From Brotaphodocola faecis (GTDB lineage: Bacteria > Bacillota > Clostridia > Lachnospirales > Lachnospiraceae): a stretch of DNA of 64,000 bases. Below, one piece after another: positions 35,021-45,214 of this stretch. Every line of letters starts with the position of its first letter. Position 1 is the stretch's first letter. The notes beneath the pieces are model-generated. The model worked only from the letters and a program-made list of their open reading frames with translations. It did no database searches and had not been told where the DNA came from. The stretch lies in the NCBI RefSeq assembly GCF_040096075.1, contig NZ_JBBMFJ010000021.1, forward strand, positions 5,242-69,241. The letters run 5' to 3'. The position numbers and the translations under genes are program-made.

Positions 35021-35776
35021 CTACTTACCTGCTTCAATCTCCTGATACAGATACCGCAGTGCTTCCCGGATTCCCCCAACCTCATCGATCAGTCCGGCTT
35101 TTACCGTTTCTTCCCCCACCAGCACCGTTCCCAGATCCTTCGTCAGCATCTCCGTATTCAGCATCAGCTTTTTCACCTGATCATAGGCAATCTTCGCGTG
35201 GTCGCTGACAAAGGTTAAAATCCGGTCCTGAATCATCTCAAAATACTCATAGGTCTGGGAAGCCCCGATCACCGTGCCGCTCATCCGCACCGGGTGCACC
35301 ATCATGGTTCCTGTCGGCACAATAAACGAGTGATCGGTGGACACCGCCAGCGGCACTCCGATGGAATGGCTTCCACCCAATACCAGAGAAACCGTCGGCA
35401 TAGAAAGAGAGGCAATCATTTCCGCAATAGCCAGTCCCGCGTCCACATCACCTCCAGACGTGTTTAAAAGCACCAGCAGCCCCTCCACACTGTCATCGTC
35501 CTCCAGCTCCGCCAGTTTCGGAAGAATCTGGTCATACTTGGTAGTCTTCGTGTTGCCGGAAAGATTCTCGTGGCCTTCCACTTCCCCAATAATGGAAAGA
35601 AGATAAATCTTGTGTTTGCCGCTGTTGCCGTCCAGAGTGGCCTGGGCATAGTTCATGCTGCTGTTTTCTTCATTTCGGCCATTTTCCTCTGTACCAGAGT
35701 CTAAGCTGTTCTGCAGCCTCGTATTTTTTCCTGTATCCGTATCATAATCCTGTTTCATCGTTTCCTCTCTGCTCAT
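35021..35776 (-). CDS. tepA: ClpP-class serine protease, TepA (YmfB) type
   Basis: Cytosolic ClpP-fold protease; the Bacillus relative TepA is described as helping protein export and sporulation. 251 residues with a 50-residue low-complexity N-terminus before the ClpP domain. Active-site Ser is expected in GGSHSIGVPLAV and His in MMVHPVRMSG; the loop LLNTSGGDVDAGLAIAEMI is the substrate-binding region. It lies directly upstream of ftsK, the same pairing as ymfB-spoIIIE in Bacillus. AAGGAG precedes the ATG. Confidence 0.85.
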   Translation of the reverse strand: MSREETMKQDYDTDTGKNTRLQNSLDSGTEENGRNEENSSMNYAQATLDGNSGKHKIYLLSIIGEVEGHENLSGNTKTTKYDQILPKLAELEDDDSVEGLLVLLNTSGGDVDAGLAIAEMIASLSMPTVSLVLGGSHSIGVPLAVSTDHSFIVPTGTMMVHPVRMSGTVIGASQTYEYFEMIQDRILTFVSDHAKIAYDQVKKLMLNTEMLTKDLGTVLVGEETVKAGLIDEVGGIREALRYLYQEIEAGK

Positions 35777-35890
35777 AAGTCCGTCTCCTTCACTTCTTCT
35801 TTTTCATTTTTCGTTTATTCTCTCCAAAAACTCCAAAACAATCCATTCCCATAGCCATTTCCAAATGTTCCATATAACTCAGGATATATT

Positions 35891-35918
35891 CGCATTTTCT
35901 CCACGAATGCGTTATACT
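35891..35918 (+). promoter_or_regulatory. Candidate citC promoter with inverted repeat
   Basis: A -10-like TATACT (35913-35918) is directly preceded by CGCATT (35891-35896) and AATGCG (35906-35911), a 6-bp inverted repeat placed over the -35 region. This could be a regulator site. Confidence 0.35.
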
Positions 35919-35951
35919 AAAAGCAGCAAAAAAACGGAGGAATTTTGAACT

Positions 35952-37040
35952 ATGTCAGACTATACCGTAAGCAGAATCTCGCCCACTGACAAGCGCGCTG
36001 TGCGCCAGATGGACGCGTTATTAGAAAAAGAAGGCATCGAGCGGGACAAAAACCTCGATTACAGCATCGGACTCTTTGATGAAAATTATGACCTGGTGGC
36101 AACCGGCTCCTGTTTCGCCAACACCCTGCGCTGCATGGCTGTGTCTTCCGAGCATCAGGGCGAGGGCCTGATGAATCAGGTCATTTCCAACCTGATTGAG
36201 TATCAGTACAGCCGCGGCAACACCAGTCTCTTCCTATATACAAAGTGCAATACCGCGCGCTTCTTTGGCGATCTTGGCTTTTACGAAATTGCCCGGGTAG
36301 AGGGAAAAGTCGTTTTCATGGAGAACCGCAGAACCGGCTTTGCCGATTATCTAAAACGGCTGCAGAAGGAAACCGCTGCAAATACCGCAGATGCCGCTCC
36401 TGCAAGCCGTGGAACAGACCAGATCGCAAAAATCGGTGCTGTCATCATGAATGCCAACCCGTTCACGCTAGGCCACCGCTATCTCTTAGAACAGGCGGCA
36501 GCCGCTGTGGATCTGCTTCATGTGTTCGTGGTATCTGAAGATGCATCCCTGGTTCCCTTCTCCGTCCGCAAACAGCTGGTGGCTGAAGGCTCCGCAGATC
36601 TTCCGAACGTGATCTGCCATGAAACCGGCCCCTACATGATCTCCAACGCCACGTTCCCGTCCTACTTCTTAAAAGACTCCGACACCGTCATCCGCTCCCA
36701 CGCCAAGCTGGATATTCAGGTATTCCTGCGCATTGCCCAGGCTTTGTCCTTAACCGACCGTTTCGTGGGAGAAGAACCCTTCAGCCAGGTAACCGGCATC
36801 TACAATCAGGTGATGGCTGAGGAACTGGCTGCCGCAGGCCTTGGCTGCCATATCATCCCGCGAAAAACCGATGAGGAAGGTGCCATCAGTGCCTCCGATG
36901 TCCGCTGCCTGATTCAGGACGGTAACTTCGAAGCATTAAAAAAGAAGGTGCCCGCCTGCACCTTCCAGTATTTCACCTCCAAAGCTGCCGAACCGGTCAT
37001 TCAGAAGATCCGGGCAGCCGCAGAGGTACGGCATTATTAA
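35952..37040 (+). CDS. citC: [Citrate (pro-3S)-lyase] ligase
   Basis: Acetylates the prosthetic group of citrate lyase acyl carrier protein, switching the lyase on. 362 residues: an N-terminal GNAT-like domain (about 1-130, with GLMNQVISNLIEYQY) and a C-terminal nucleotidyltransferase-like domain with the nucleotide motif NPFTLGHRYLLEQA and ISASDVR near the end. It is one of only a few plus-strand genes. No citD, citE or citF is visible nearby, so in this window it is an orphan; the lyase must be encoded elsewhere or the protein has another role. Confidence 0.88.
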   Translation: MSDYTVSRISPTDKRAVRQMDALLEKEGIERDKNLDYSIGLFDENYDLVATGSCFANTLRCMAVSSEHQGEGLMNQVISNLIEYQYSRGNTSLFLYTKCNTARFFGDLGFYEIARVEGKVVFMENRRTGFADYLKRLQKETAANTADAAPASRGTDQIAKIGAVIMNANPFTLGHRYLLEQAAAAVDLLHVFVVSEDASLVPFSVRKQLVAEGSADLPNVICHETGPYMISNATFPSYFLKDSDTVIRSHAKLDIQVFLRIAQALSLTDRFVGEEPFSQVTGIYNQVMAEELAAAGLGCHIIPRKTDEEGAISASDVRCLIQDGNFEALKKKVPACTFQYFTSKAAEPVIQKIRAAAEVRHY

Positions 37041-37050
37041 AATAGCAATA

Positions 37051-38640
37051 TTACATCAGCGGCGCAAACAACCTCAATACTTTTCCTGCGATTTTTTTCG
37101 GAATCGGATAGGTTTTGCAGTCTTCCAGCGTAATCTCCCGGCAGTGTTTCAGGGTTTCCTGGAAGTCTGCTTCGGCCTGCTGGACAGCCGGGTTCCGGAA
37201 CAGGTAGACCGCGCACTCGAAATGCAGATGCAGGCTCCGGTAGTCCATGTTGATGGAGCCTACCACGGCCTTCGTATTATCACTGGTGAATACCTTGGCA
37301 TGTACAAAGCCCGGCATATATTCATAAATCTTCACGCCGGCCTGCAGAAGTTCCGCGTAATAAGACCGGGCCAGCAGGTACGCGTATATCTTGTCCGGAA
37401 TGTGCGGCATGATGATGATGGTCTCAATTCCCCGCTTTGCCGCAAAAGTCAGCGAGGTGATCATGTCACTGTCCAGGATCAGATACGGCGTCATGATGTG
37501 CACATAGTAGCGGGATTCGTTTAAAATATCCATATAAACGTGCTGCCCCACTGTCTCATTGTCCAGCGGGCTGTCACCGTATGGCATCGCAAAGCCAGAA
37601 CGGTCCAGTTCTGCCGGATACTGGTAGTCCGGCCTGCACAGATAGCGGGCATAATCATCCGCCTCATGCTCGGTGATATTCCACATCTGCAGAAACATCA
37701 TCAGAAAACCGGTAGCCGCATCTCCTTTTAACATGATGGCCGTATCCTTCCAATGACCGAACCGCACCTTCCGGTTGATGTACTCGTCCGCCAGATTCAC
37801 ACCGCCGGTGAATGCCGTGTGACCATCAATCACTGTAATCTTACGATGATCACGGTTATTCTGATAGGAAGAAAGCACAGGGCGCACCGGAGAGAACATT
37901 TTACAGCGGATTCCATATTTTTCCAGCTGTTTCGGGTATCCGTAGGGCATCAGCGTCAGGCTGCACATGCCATCATACATAAAACGTACCTCCACACCAG
38001 AGGCCGCTTTCTCCTTCAGAATTTCCAGAATGTTGTCCCACATCTCGCCTTTTTCCACGATAAAATATTCCATGAAAATGTAGCGTTCCGCTTTCTTCAG
38101 TTCCTCCAGAAGTACCGGATACATATCATCGCCCAGCGGGAAATACTGCGCGCTGGTATTCTCCCAAATGGGGTATCCGCCATACTCATTCATATAGTAA
38201 GCCAGCCTTGCCGTACCCCGGCTCTCCCGGTACAGCCGCTCCATAACCTCCGGCTGCTGCTTTAAAAGTGGTTTTGTTTCTTCTATTATATCCTTCAGTC
38301 TCCTGTCAATGGCCCGGGTGCCAGGCTGTGTCTCCAAAAACAGATAAAACAGGGCGCCAAACACCGGAAACACCAGCACCGGAATGATCCAGGAAAGCTG
38401 GTAGGAAGGATTCTGATTTTTATTGATGATGTAGATGACAACCACCGCACTTAAGCCAACAAAGCCGCCGTACAGGTAAAATACATGTTCCCGCAGCCAC
38501 TGAAAGCTGTACATAAGAATTATGAACTGAATCAGAAGCGCTGTAATCACAAATGCAGTACGTCCGAATACCACCCGCAGCAAACGTCCCCACGTTTTCT
38601 TTTTCGGTTTATGCAGTTCCCATTCTTCCTGAATATTCAT
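37051..38640 (-). CDS. cls: Cardiolipin synthase
   Basis: Membrane enzyme that condenses two phosphatidylglycerol molecules into cardiolipin. 529 residues: two N-terminal membrane helices (about 25-80), then two phospholipase D domains with HKD motifs 'DHRKITVIDGHTAFTGG' and 'VHAKVFTSDNTKAVVGS'. It converges with citC, with 10 bases between the stops. Confidence 0.95.
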   Translation of the reverse strand: MNIQEEWELHKPKKKTWGRLLRVVFGRTAFVITALLIQFIILMYSFQWLREHVFYLYGGFVGLSAVVVIYIINKNQNPSYQLSWIIPVLVFPVFGALFYLFLETQPGTRAIDRRLKDIIEETKPLLKQQPEVMERLYRESRGTARLAYYMNEYGGYPIWENTSAQYFPLGDDMYPVLLEELKKAERYIFMEYFIVEKGEMWDNILEILKEKAASGVEVRFMYDGMCSLTLMPYGYPKQLEKYGIRCKMFSPVRPVLSSYQNNRDHRKITVIDGHTAFTGGVNLADEYINRKVRFGHWKDTAIMLKGDAATGFLMMFLQMWNITEHEADDYARYLCRPDYQYPAELDRSGFAMPYGDSPLDNETVGQHVYMDILNESRYYVHIMTPYLILDSDMITSLTFAAKRGIETIIIMPHIPDKIYAYLLARSYYAELLQAGVKIYEYMPGFVHAKVFTSDNTKAVVGSINMDYRSLHLHFECAVYLFRNPAVQQAEADFQETLKHCREITLEDCKTYPIPKKIAGKVLRLFAPLM

Positions 38641-38756
38641 TGTCCTCGTCTCCTGTCTCTTGCTGCTGTTTCAGCATCATCTGCTGTCCTGTTCTCTCAA
38701 TCCTCGCCCACGGACTGGATTTCTAAATTCACCAGCCATTCAGTTCCCAGCATCAC

Positions 38757-40652
38757 TTACTGTTTCTTTCTCGCTGTCCCCAAATGGATCTTGTCCCGCC
38801 CCACCTGCTGAACGGTAATCTCTTCTCCTGCTTTGGGTTCAACACCTTTTGCAATCAGCCTGCTTTCCGAATAATACTGGGTATCTACAGCTTTACCATC
38901 CACACAAATCTTGGACCAGCTGTTAAACGGACCTCCAAATACAATCACCTGATCGGTATTGTGCACCGTAGTTCCCTGAATGATTGGCGTGACACCAAAT
39001 TCCAGATGCGTTGCCTGATACGGCGACTCACCGCCGTAGACCTCGTGATCTCCATACAGAATATCATACTGCAGAATCTTCATAGCATCCAGATAGCCCT
39101 GAGTGTCCGTATCGTGGGCATCCAGATGGCGCTGGTGAAAACGGATCATGGTTCCCTCATGGATGTCCAGCAGATTCAGCACATGAGCCGCAAGCTGATA
39201 CGACTCTACATCCCGTTTCACAACCGGAAGATTCAAATTATTCCACACGACATATTTTGTCTGAAACAGGCTTCCATTCTCCATCTCTTCCGCTGTCCAC
39301 TCAAAGCCCGGCAGATGGTCTCCGTACAGCACCAGAACCGTCGGTTCCAGCCGGGTATTTAACATGTTGATGAGCTGGCCCACGAATTCATCCATCTCAT
39401 GAATCTGCTCACAGTAATATTCAAAGGACGGATACTTTCCATGTCCCTGCACGGAAATCGTGTATACAAAATCACTTCCAATCGTAGAATCCAGTACCTT
39501 CTCAATTTCTCCTACCAGCACTTTGTCCTTACACCAGCCGGTTGGATTCCGTTCAATGTCGTACATATATTCAATCGGCGTAAACGTATCAAAGCCAAGC
39601 TGGGCAAACACCTTATGGCGGTCGTAGAAGGTTGCCTCATTATTATGCACCGCATGGGCCCTGTAACCCAGATTTTTCATATCAAACGCCATGCTCTCGC
39701 AGGCTGTCTTCTGCAGGATTGTCTTGTACGGGTATTCGCCCGGACCGAAGAAATCCAGATTCATGGCACTGATACACTCAAACTCTGTGTTCGCTGTTCC
39801 GGCTCCTACCGAAGGAACACTTAAGTACCCAGACGGAAAACTCCGCTCCAGAAAATGAAATATCGGAATCGGATCGCCCTGCACCGGATTATTCCGCCAC
39901 AGCGTCGGATCAAAAAAGGATTCCAGCTGCAGCATAATGATATTCGGATAACGTTCCTCTATGGTTTTCGGTACCTCAGTCTGAGTCTGTTCCTCACTTT
40001 CCAGCTGATCTACCATGGCCGTATCATAACTGTCTGGCTTATCGATTCCCGTATTCAGCAGGGAATTCGCAAAACAGTAGACAAACCCATAATCCTTATA
40101 CGCCTGCCCGATGTTCCCAAAATGCAGCGCCACCGTTCCGGATGCCACAGAAATGTTCAGCACAGCCCAGATCACCAGCATGGAAATGGCTGCCACACAG
40201 CCCGACTCTGTAAAATTAACCTTCTGCGCATCCATTGGTGCCCTTTTCCAGAGCAGCACGCAGAACATAACCACCGCAGCGGCTGCCACTGCCATCAGAA
40301 TAATCTGCCACCAGGTCAGATACGTTGTAAGAAGCGTTGCCGCATATTTCATCAGACGCAGATCTGACGCAGTAAACGGGGTTGTCCGAAACACCAGCAG
40401 CACACTGTTGGCAATGGCCGCAGTCAGTCCGAGTACGAAAAGGACGACTGTAAGAAATACCTTCCGCCTCGTAAAAAACACCAGCAGAAACGGAGCCAGA
40501 AACAGCAGGGTATCCAGCACGAATACCATAGGTGTGTGAACGACAAAACTGACTGCTCCCAAAAATGATTTCCGGTTCAGAATCTCTGTTGCCACATTCA
40601 GCAGCAATGCCGTTCCCACCAGAATACCCAGTATTTTCCACAATCGTTTCAT
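38757..40652 (-). CDS. LTA synthase family sulfatase-fold membrane protein
   Basis: Probable polyglycerolphosphate (lipoteichoic acid) synthase or related phosphoglycerol transferase. 631 residues: five N-terminal membrane helices (about 1-200) and an extracellular alkaline-phosphatase-fold domain. The metal-binding Glu is in IMLQLESFFD and the nucleophilic Thr in GAGTANTEFECI, both as in LtaS. LYGDHLPG carries the later Asp/His metal ligands. The closing 80 residues (from about 545) form an extra beta-rich tail, not a standard part of LtaS. It could instead transfer phosphoglycerol to another glycan. Confidence 0.85.
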   Translation of the reverse strand: MKRLWKILGILVGTALLLNVATEILNRKSFLGAVSFVVHTPMVFVLDTLLFLAPFLLVFFTRRKVFLTVVLFVLGLTAAIANSVLLVFRTTPFTASDLRLMKYAATLLTTYLTWWQIILMAVAAAAVVMFCVLLWKRAPMDAQKVNFTESGCVAAISMLVIWAVLNISVASGTVALHFGNIGQAYKDYGFVYCFANSLLNTGIDKPDSYDTAMVDQLESEEQTQTEVPKTIEERYPNIIMLQLESFFDPTLWRNNPVQGDPIPIFHFLERSFPSGYLSVPSVGAGTANTEFECISAMNLDFFGPGEYPYKTILQKTACESMAFDMKNLGYRAHAVHNNEATFYDRHKVFAQLGFDTFTPIEYMYDIERNPTGWCKDKVLVGEIEKVLDSTIGSDFVYTISVQGHGKYPSFEYYCEQIHEMDEFVGQLINMLNTRLEPTVLVLYGDHLPGFEWTAEEMENGSLFQTKYVVWNNLNLPVVKRDVESYQLAAHVLNLLDIHEGTMIRFHQRHLDAHDTDTQGYLDAMKILQYDILYGDHEVYGGESPYQATHLEFGVTPIIQGTTVHNTDQVIVFGGPFNSWSKICVDGKAVDTQYYSESRLIAKGVEPKAGEEITVQQVGRDKIHLGTARKKQ

Positions 40653-40790
40653 AACTCTGTCCTTTCGCCAAGTCTTTTCTCATTTGTATTGTTTTCGTTC
40701 CAATTTCTACATCTGTAAACCGTAACCACATTTTAACATACTCTTCAAAAAATCTACATAGTATTTTTCCATAAAGGCACAATGCCCAGC

Positions 40791-40819
40791 TTGAATTTTT
40801 CTATACTTTCTCCTATAAT
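40791..40819 (+). promoter_or_regulatory. Sigma-A type promoter for the small exporter gene
   Basis: TTGAAT, 17-bp spacer, TATAAT, followed by a leader of about 70 nt to the ATG at 40899. Confidence 0.65.
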
Positions 40820-40898
40820 AGAGCCTATGCGAAATTTCTCAGATTCATAGAATTTTTGCATAGCCATACAACAAAATAAGAAAAAGTGAGGATATGTT

Positions 40899-41408
40899 AT
40901 GACTGATACTCTGGTACAGGGACTTGCTTCCCTGCTTGGAGGCAAGGTATCCGGCGAGGTGATCATCTTTATCATCTCCATGATCCCGATCCTAGAACTG
41001 CGAGGCGGACTGCTTGCCGCGTCTCCGGCCCTCTTAAATGTTCCGATTCTGCGGGCCATTCCCATCTGTGTCATTGGAAACCTGCTTCCAATCCCATTCA
41101 TTCTGCTTCTGATCGAGCGGGTTCTGAATGTCATGGAAGGCATTCCGGGCCTGGGCAAAGTCGCCGTCTGGGTTCGCCAGAAAGCCGACAAGAACAAAGG
41201 ACAGATTGAGAAATTTGGATTCTGGGGTCTGGTGCTCTTTGTAGGAATCCCGCTCCCCGGCACCGGCGCCTGGACCGGCTCTCTGGTTGCCGCCCTGCTC
41301 CACATGAAATTCGGCAAAGCCATTGGTGCCATCTTTTGCGGCATCGTCATGGCCACTGTAATTATGTCCCTTTTATCCTACGGACTGCTTGGCGCGCTCT
41401 TCGCCTAA
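40899..41408 (+). CDS. Small multi-drug export family membrane protein (COG2426)
   Basis: Integral membrane protein of 169 residues with four to five hydrophobic segments and the family stretches 'SMIPILELRGGLLAA' and FVGIPLPGTGAWTGSL. The family name comes from an early drug-resistance report; its true substrate is uncertain. It is a single plus-strand gene with its own promoter and a bidirectional terminator behind it (41501-41538). Confidence 0.85.
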   Translation: MTDTLVQGLASLLGGKVSGEVIIFIISMIPILELRGGLLAASPALLNVPILRAIPICVIGNLLPIPFILLLIERVLNVMEGIPGLGKVAVWVRQKADKNKGQIEKFGFWGLVLFVGIPLPGTGAWTGSLVAALLHMKFGKAIGAIFCGIVMATVIMSLLSYGLLGALFA

Positions 41409-41500
41409 ACGGTACGGTTGCTGGAAACGCCAGTCGAAAAATGCTCCGGTCTCCGAAATTTTCAGCATATCAGGTTGTACGCACCTTGAACCACAAAAAA

Positions 41501-41538
41501 GCTCCCGAACCTGCTTTCGCAGGCCGGGAGCTTTTTTT
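41501..41538. terminator. Bidirectional intrinsic terminator between the exporter gene and nifJ
   Basis: GCTCCCG/CGGGAGC outer stem plus CCTGC/GCAGG inner stem with an A-run before and a T-run after, so it can stop both the plus-strand exporter transcript and the minus-strand nifJ transcript. Confidence 0.85.
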
Positions 41539-41639
41539 ACGCTACAGCACAAGTCATTCCATCCGGAACTGACCCGCTCACGCTGCCCCGGCAAACCGGG
41601 ACAGCTATGAACGATTTATATGAAATTTCTCACGAACGA

Positions 41640-44600
41640 TTACTCGTTGTCGTTACCGTACAGCTTAACCAGCTTGGTCAGGTACTCGTAACGCTCCTTA
41701 GCCTCTGCCTCGTTTCTAGCGAACAGGGTAGCTGCTCTCTCCGGATTCTTCATAGCCAGAGATGCGTAACGAACCTCGCCCTTCAGGAAGTCCTGATAGC
41801 CTTCCATGTTCGGAGCCTTGCTGTCCAGGCTGAACTTCTTCTCAGCAGCCGGGTTGAAGCGGAAGTTGTTCCAGTAACCGGTCTCAACTGCCAGTTTCTC
41901 CTCGGTCTGAGCTTTGCTCATGCCCTTCTTGATACCGTGGTTGATACACGGAGCGTAAGCCAGGATCAGGGACGGACCCGGATATGCCTCTGCCTCAGCG
42001 ATAGCCTTAACAGTCTGAGCATAATCAGCACCCATGGAGATCTGAGCTACGTATACATAACCGTAAGACATTGCGATGCTTGCAAGGTCTTTCTTCTTGG
42101 TCTCTTTACCGCCAGCTGCGAACTGAGCTACAGCACCAGTCTTGGTAGCCTTAGAGGACTGACCGCCGGTGTTGGAGTAAACCTCGGTATCGAATACCAT
42201 AACGTTGATGTCCTTACCGGAAGCAAGGATATGGTCTACGCCGCCGAAGCCGATATCGTAAGCCCATCCATCACCACCGAATACCCACTGGGACTTCTTA
42301 GCCAGGTAGTTCTTGTTAGCAACGATGTACTTGCAGGTCGGGCAGTCAACGCCTTCCAGAGCTGCAACTAACTTATCGGTAGCGGTACCGTTGGTAGCGC
42401 CTACCTTGAAGGTATCTAAGTACTCTTTGCATGCAGCCTTAACTTCCTCAGAAGCGTTCTCGTTCGCTGCAACCTGCTCTACCTTCTCCTTTAACTCATC
42501 ACGGATTGCGTTCTGAGCCAGTAACATACCGTAACCAAACTCTGCAGCATCCTCGAACAGGGAGTTATCCCATGCCGGACCCTGGCCCTTAGCGTTTACG
42601 GTGTAAGGAGTAGACGGTGAAGAGTTACCCCAGATAGAAGAACATCCAGTTGCGTTGGAGATGTACATTCTGTCACCGAACAGCTGGGTGATCAGCTTAG
42701 CGTACGGAGTCTCACCACATCCAGCACATGCGCCGGAGAACTCAAGTAACGGCTGTTTGAACTGGGAACCCTTAACGGTGGTCTCTTTGAACTTAGCAAC
42801 AACATCCTCTTTGACCGGCAGGGTTACTGCGTAATCAAAGGTCTTCTGCTCGTCAAGGTGCTTGTCAAGCTTATCCATGGTAAGAGCCTTCTCGCCCTTC
42901 TTGCCAGGACATACGTTTGCACAGGAACCACAACCGGTACAGTCAAGTGCAGATACAGCGATGGTGAACTTGTACTGCGGCATACCGGTTAACGGTAAGG
43001 TAGCACCCTCAACCTTAGCAGCCTCTTCCTCGGTCATAGCAACCGGACGGATTGCTGCGTGCGGGCAGACATAAGAACAGAAGTTACACTGGATACAGTT
43101 CTCGGAATTCCATACCGGAACGTCTACAGCGATACCACGTTTCTCGAATGCAGCGGAACCGGACGGGGTATTACCATCTACATAATCCTTGAATGCAGAT
43201 ACCGGTAAGTTGTTACCCTCCTGAGCGCTGACTTTGGTCTGGATATTGTTAACGAAATCAACAACGTCTTTTCTGTCGCCGGAAACGGTCTTGTAATCAA
43301 GGCCCTCATCCTCACAGTTCTTCCAGCTCTCCGGAACCTCTACCTTAACAACGCCGGTTGCACCAGCATCGATAGCAGCCCAGTTCTTCTTAACAACGTC
43401 CTCACCCTTACGGCCGTAGGTCTTCTGAGCAGCAGCCTTCATCAGGTCGATTGCTTTCTCCTCCGGAATGATACCGGTCAGTTTGAAGAATGCGGACTGT
43501 AAGATGGTGTTGATACGGGTCGGGCCCATGCCGGTCTCGATACCGATCTTAACGCCGTCGATGGTGTAGAAGTTGATGTTGTGGTCAGCGATGAATTTCT
43601 TCATCTGTCCCGGAAGGTGCTTGTCCAGCTCCTCGTGAGTCCACGGGCAGTTTAACAGGAAAGTACCGCCGTCAACCAGCTCCTGAACCATGTTGTACTT
43701 ACGAACGTATGCCGGGTTGTGGCATGCTACGAAGTTTGCCTGATGGATCAGGTAGGTAGATTTGATCTTCTTATGACCGAAACGAAGGTGAGACATGGTA
43801 ACACCGCCGGATTTCTTGGAGTCATAATCGAAGTAAGCCTGTGCGTACATATCGGTGTTGTCGCCGATGATCTTGATGGAGTTCTTGTTAGCACCTACGG
43901 TACCGTCTGCGCCCAGACCCCAGAACTTACAGTTTGTGGTTCCTTCCGGAGTGGTAACAAGCGGAGCACCTACCGGCAGGGACAGGTTGGTAACATCATC
44001 TACGATACCAGTGGTAAATCTCTTGATGGTGTTATTCTCATAGATAGCAACGATCTGAGACGGAGTGGTATCTTTGGAACCAAGACCATAACGGCCGGAG
44101 AAGATCTCAACCTGGTCGAACTTGCTGCCCTTTAATGCTGCAACAACATCCAGGTATAACGGCTCGCCTAAGGAACCCGGCTCTTTGGTTCTGTCAAGAA
44201 CAGTGATCTTCTTAACGGTATCCGGGATAGCATCGATCAGAGCCTCTGCGCAGAACGGTCTGTACAGACGAACTTTAACAACACCAACTTTAGCGCCGGT
44301 GGTCTTTCTCATGTAGTCGATGGTCTCCTCGATGGTATCGTTAACGGAACCCATAGCGATGATAACCTGCTCAGCGTCCTCAGCACCGTAGTAGTTGAAC
44401 AGTTTGTAGTCGGTACCGATCTTAGCATTTACTTTGTCCATGTACATCTGTACTACAGCCGGAAGAGCATCGTAGTACGGGTTGCATGCCTCACGAGCCT
44501 GGAAGAAGATATCCGGGTTCTGTGCAGAACCTTTCTGGGACGGATGGTTCGGGTTTAATGCGTTTGCACGATACTCTGCAATTGCATCCCAGTCAGCCAT

Positions 44601-45179
44601 CTCAGCCAGATCATCGTAATCCCACTCCTCGATCTTCTGGATCTCGTGAGAGGTACGGAATCCATCGAAGAAGTTGATGAACGGAACTTTACCCTTGATT
44701 GCAGACAGATGAGCAACCGGAGTTAAGTCCATAACTTCCTGTACGCTGGACTCACACAGCATAGCGCAGCCGGTCTGACGGCATGCGTAAACGTCGGAAT
44801 GATCACCGAAGATGTTCAGAGCGTGAGAAGATACTGCACGTGCAGATACATCAATAACGCCCGGTAACTGCTCACCAGCGATTTTGTACAGATCCGGGAT
44901 CATCAGAAGAAGACCCTGGGAAGCGGTATAGGTAGTGGTCAGAGCGCCTGCTACCAGAGAACCGTGAACAGCACCAGCTGCACCGGCCTCGGACTGCATC
45001 TCAGTGATCTGTACTGTACGGCCGAAGATGTTCTTTCTGCCTTCAGTAGCCCACTCATCCGTATGCTCAGGCATTACGGAAGACGGAGTAATCGGGTACA
45101 TAGCCGCAACTTCGGTAAATGCGTAAGAAGCATGAGCAGCAGCCTGATTACCATCCATGGTTTTCATTTTTCTTGCCAT
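41640..45179 (-). CDS. nifJ: Pyruvate:ferredoxin (flavodoxin) oxidoreductase
   Basis: Oxidises pyruvate to acetyl-CoA and CO2 and reduces ferredoxin, the central energy step of fermentative Clostridia. 1179 residues, one-chain form. Domains in order: pyrimidine-binding domain (MDGNQAAAHASYAFTEVAA at the start), transketolase-like and gamma domains (to about 640), two [4Fe-4S] clusters (CIQCNFCSYVCP and CTGCGSCANVCP, about 680-770), and a C-terminal TPP-binding domain with CAGCGETPYAKL, GDGWAYDIGFGG and SNTGGQSSKATKTG. It has its own promoter and a structured 110-nt leader. Confidence 0.98.
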   Translation of the reverse strand: MARKMKTMDGNQAAAHASYAFTEVAAMYPITPSSVMPEHTDEWATEGRKNIFGRTVQITEMQSEAGAAGAVHGSLVAGALTTTYTASQGLLLMIPDLYKIAGEQLPGVIDVSARAVSSHALNIFGDHSDVYACRQTGCAMLCESSVQEVMDLTPVAHLSAIKGKVPFINFFDGFRTSHEIQKIEEWDYDDLAEMADWDAIAEYRANALNPNHPSQKGSAQNPDIFFQAREACNPYYDALPAVVQMYMDKVNAKIGTDYKLFNYYGAEDAEQVIIAMGSVNDTIEETIDYMRKTTGAKVGVVKVRLYRPFCAEALIDAIPDTVKKITVLDRTKEPGSLGEPLYLDVVAALKGSKFDQVEIFSGRYGLGSKDTTPSQIVAIYENNTIKRFTTGIVDDVTNLSLPVGAPLVTTPEGTTNCKFWGLGADGTVGANKNSIKIIGDNTDMYAQAYFDYDSKKSGGVTMSHLRFGHKKIKSTYLIHQANFVACHNPAYVRKYNMVQELVDGGTFLLNCPWTHEELDKHLPGQMKKFIADHNINFYTIDGVKIGIETGMGPTRINTILQSAFFKLTGIIPEEKAIDLMKAAAQKTYGRKGEDVVKKNWAAIDAGATGVVKVEVPESWKNCEDEGLDYKTVSGDRKDVVDFVNNIQTKVSAQEGNNLPVSAFKDYVDGNTPSGSAAFEKRGIAVDVPVWNSENCIQCNFCSYVCPHAAIRPVAMTEEEAAKVEGATLPLTGMPQYKFTIAVSALDCTGCGSCANVCPGKKGEKALTMDKLDKHLDEQKTFDYAVTLPVKEDVVAKFKETTVKGSQFKQPLLEFSGACAGCGETPYAKLITQLFGDRMYISNATGCSSIWGNSSPSTPYTVNAKGQGPAWDNSLFEDAAEFGYGMLLAQNAIRDELKEKVEQVAANENASEEVKAACKEYLDTFKVGATNGTATDKLVAALEGVDCPTCKYIVANKNYLAKKSQWVFGGDGWAYDIGFGGVDHILASGKDINVMVFDTEVYSNTGGQSSKATKTGAVAQFAAGGKETKKKDLASIAMSYGYVYVAQISMGADYAQTVKAIAEAEAYPGPSLILAYAPCINHGIKKGMSKAQTEEKLAVETGYWNNFRFNPAAEKKFSLDSKAPNMEGYQDFLKGEVRYASLAMKNPERAATLFARNEAEAKERYEYLTKLVKLYGNDNE

Positions 45180-45214
45180 TTGATTATCCTCCTACAAATG
45201 TGAATATGCTTTTG

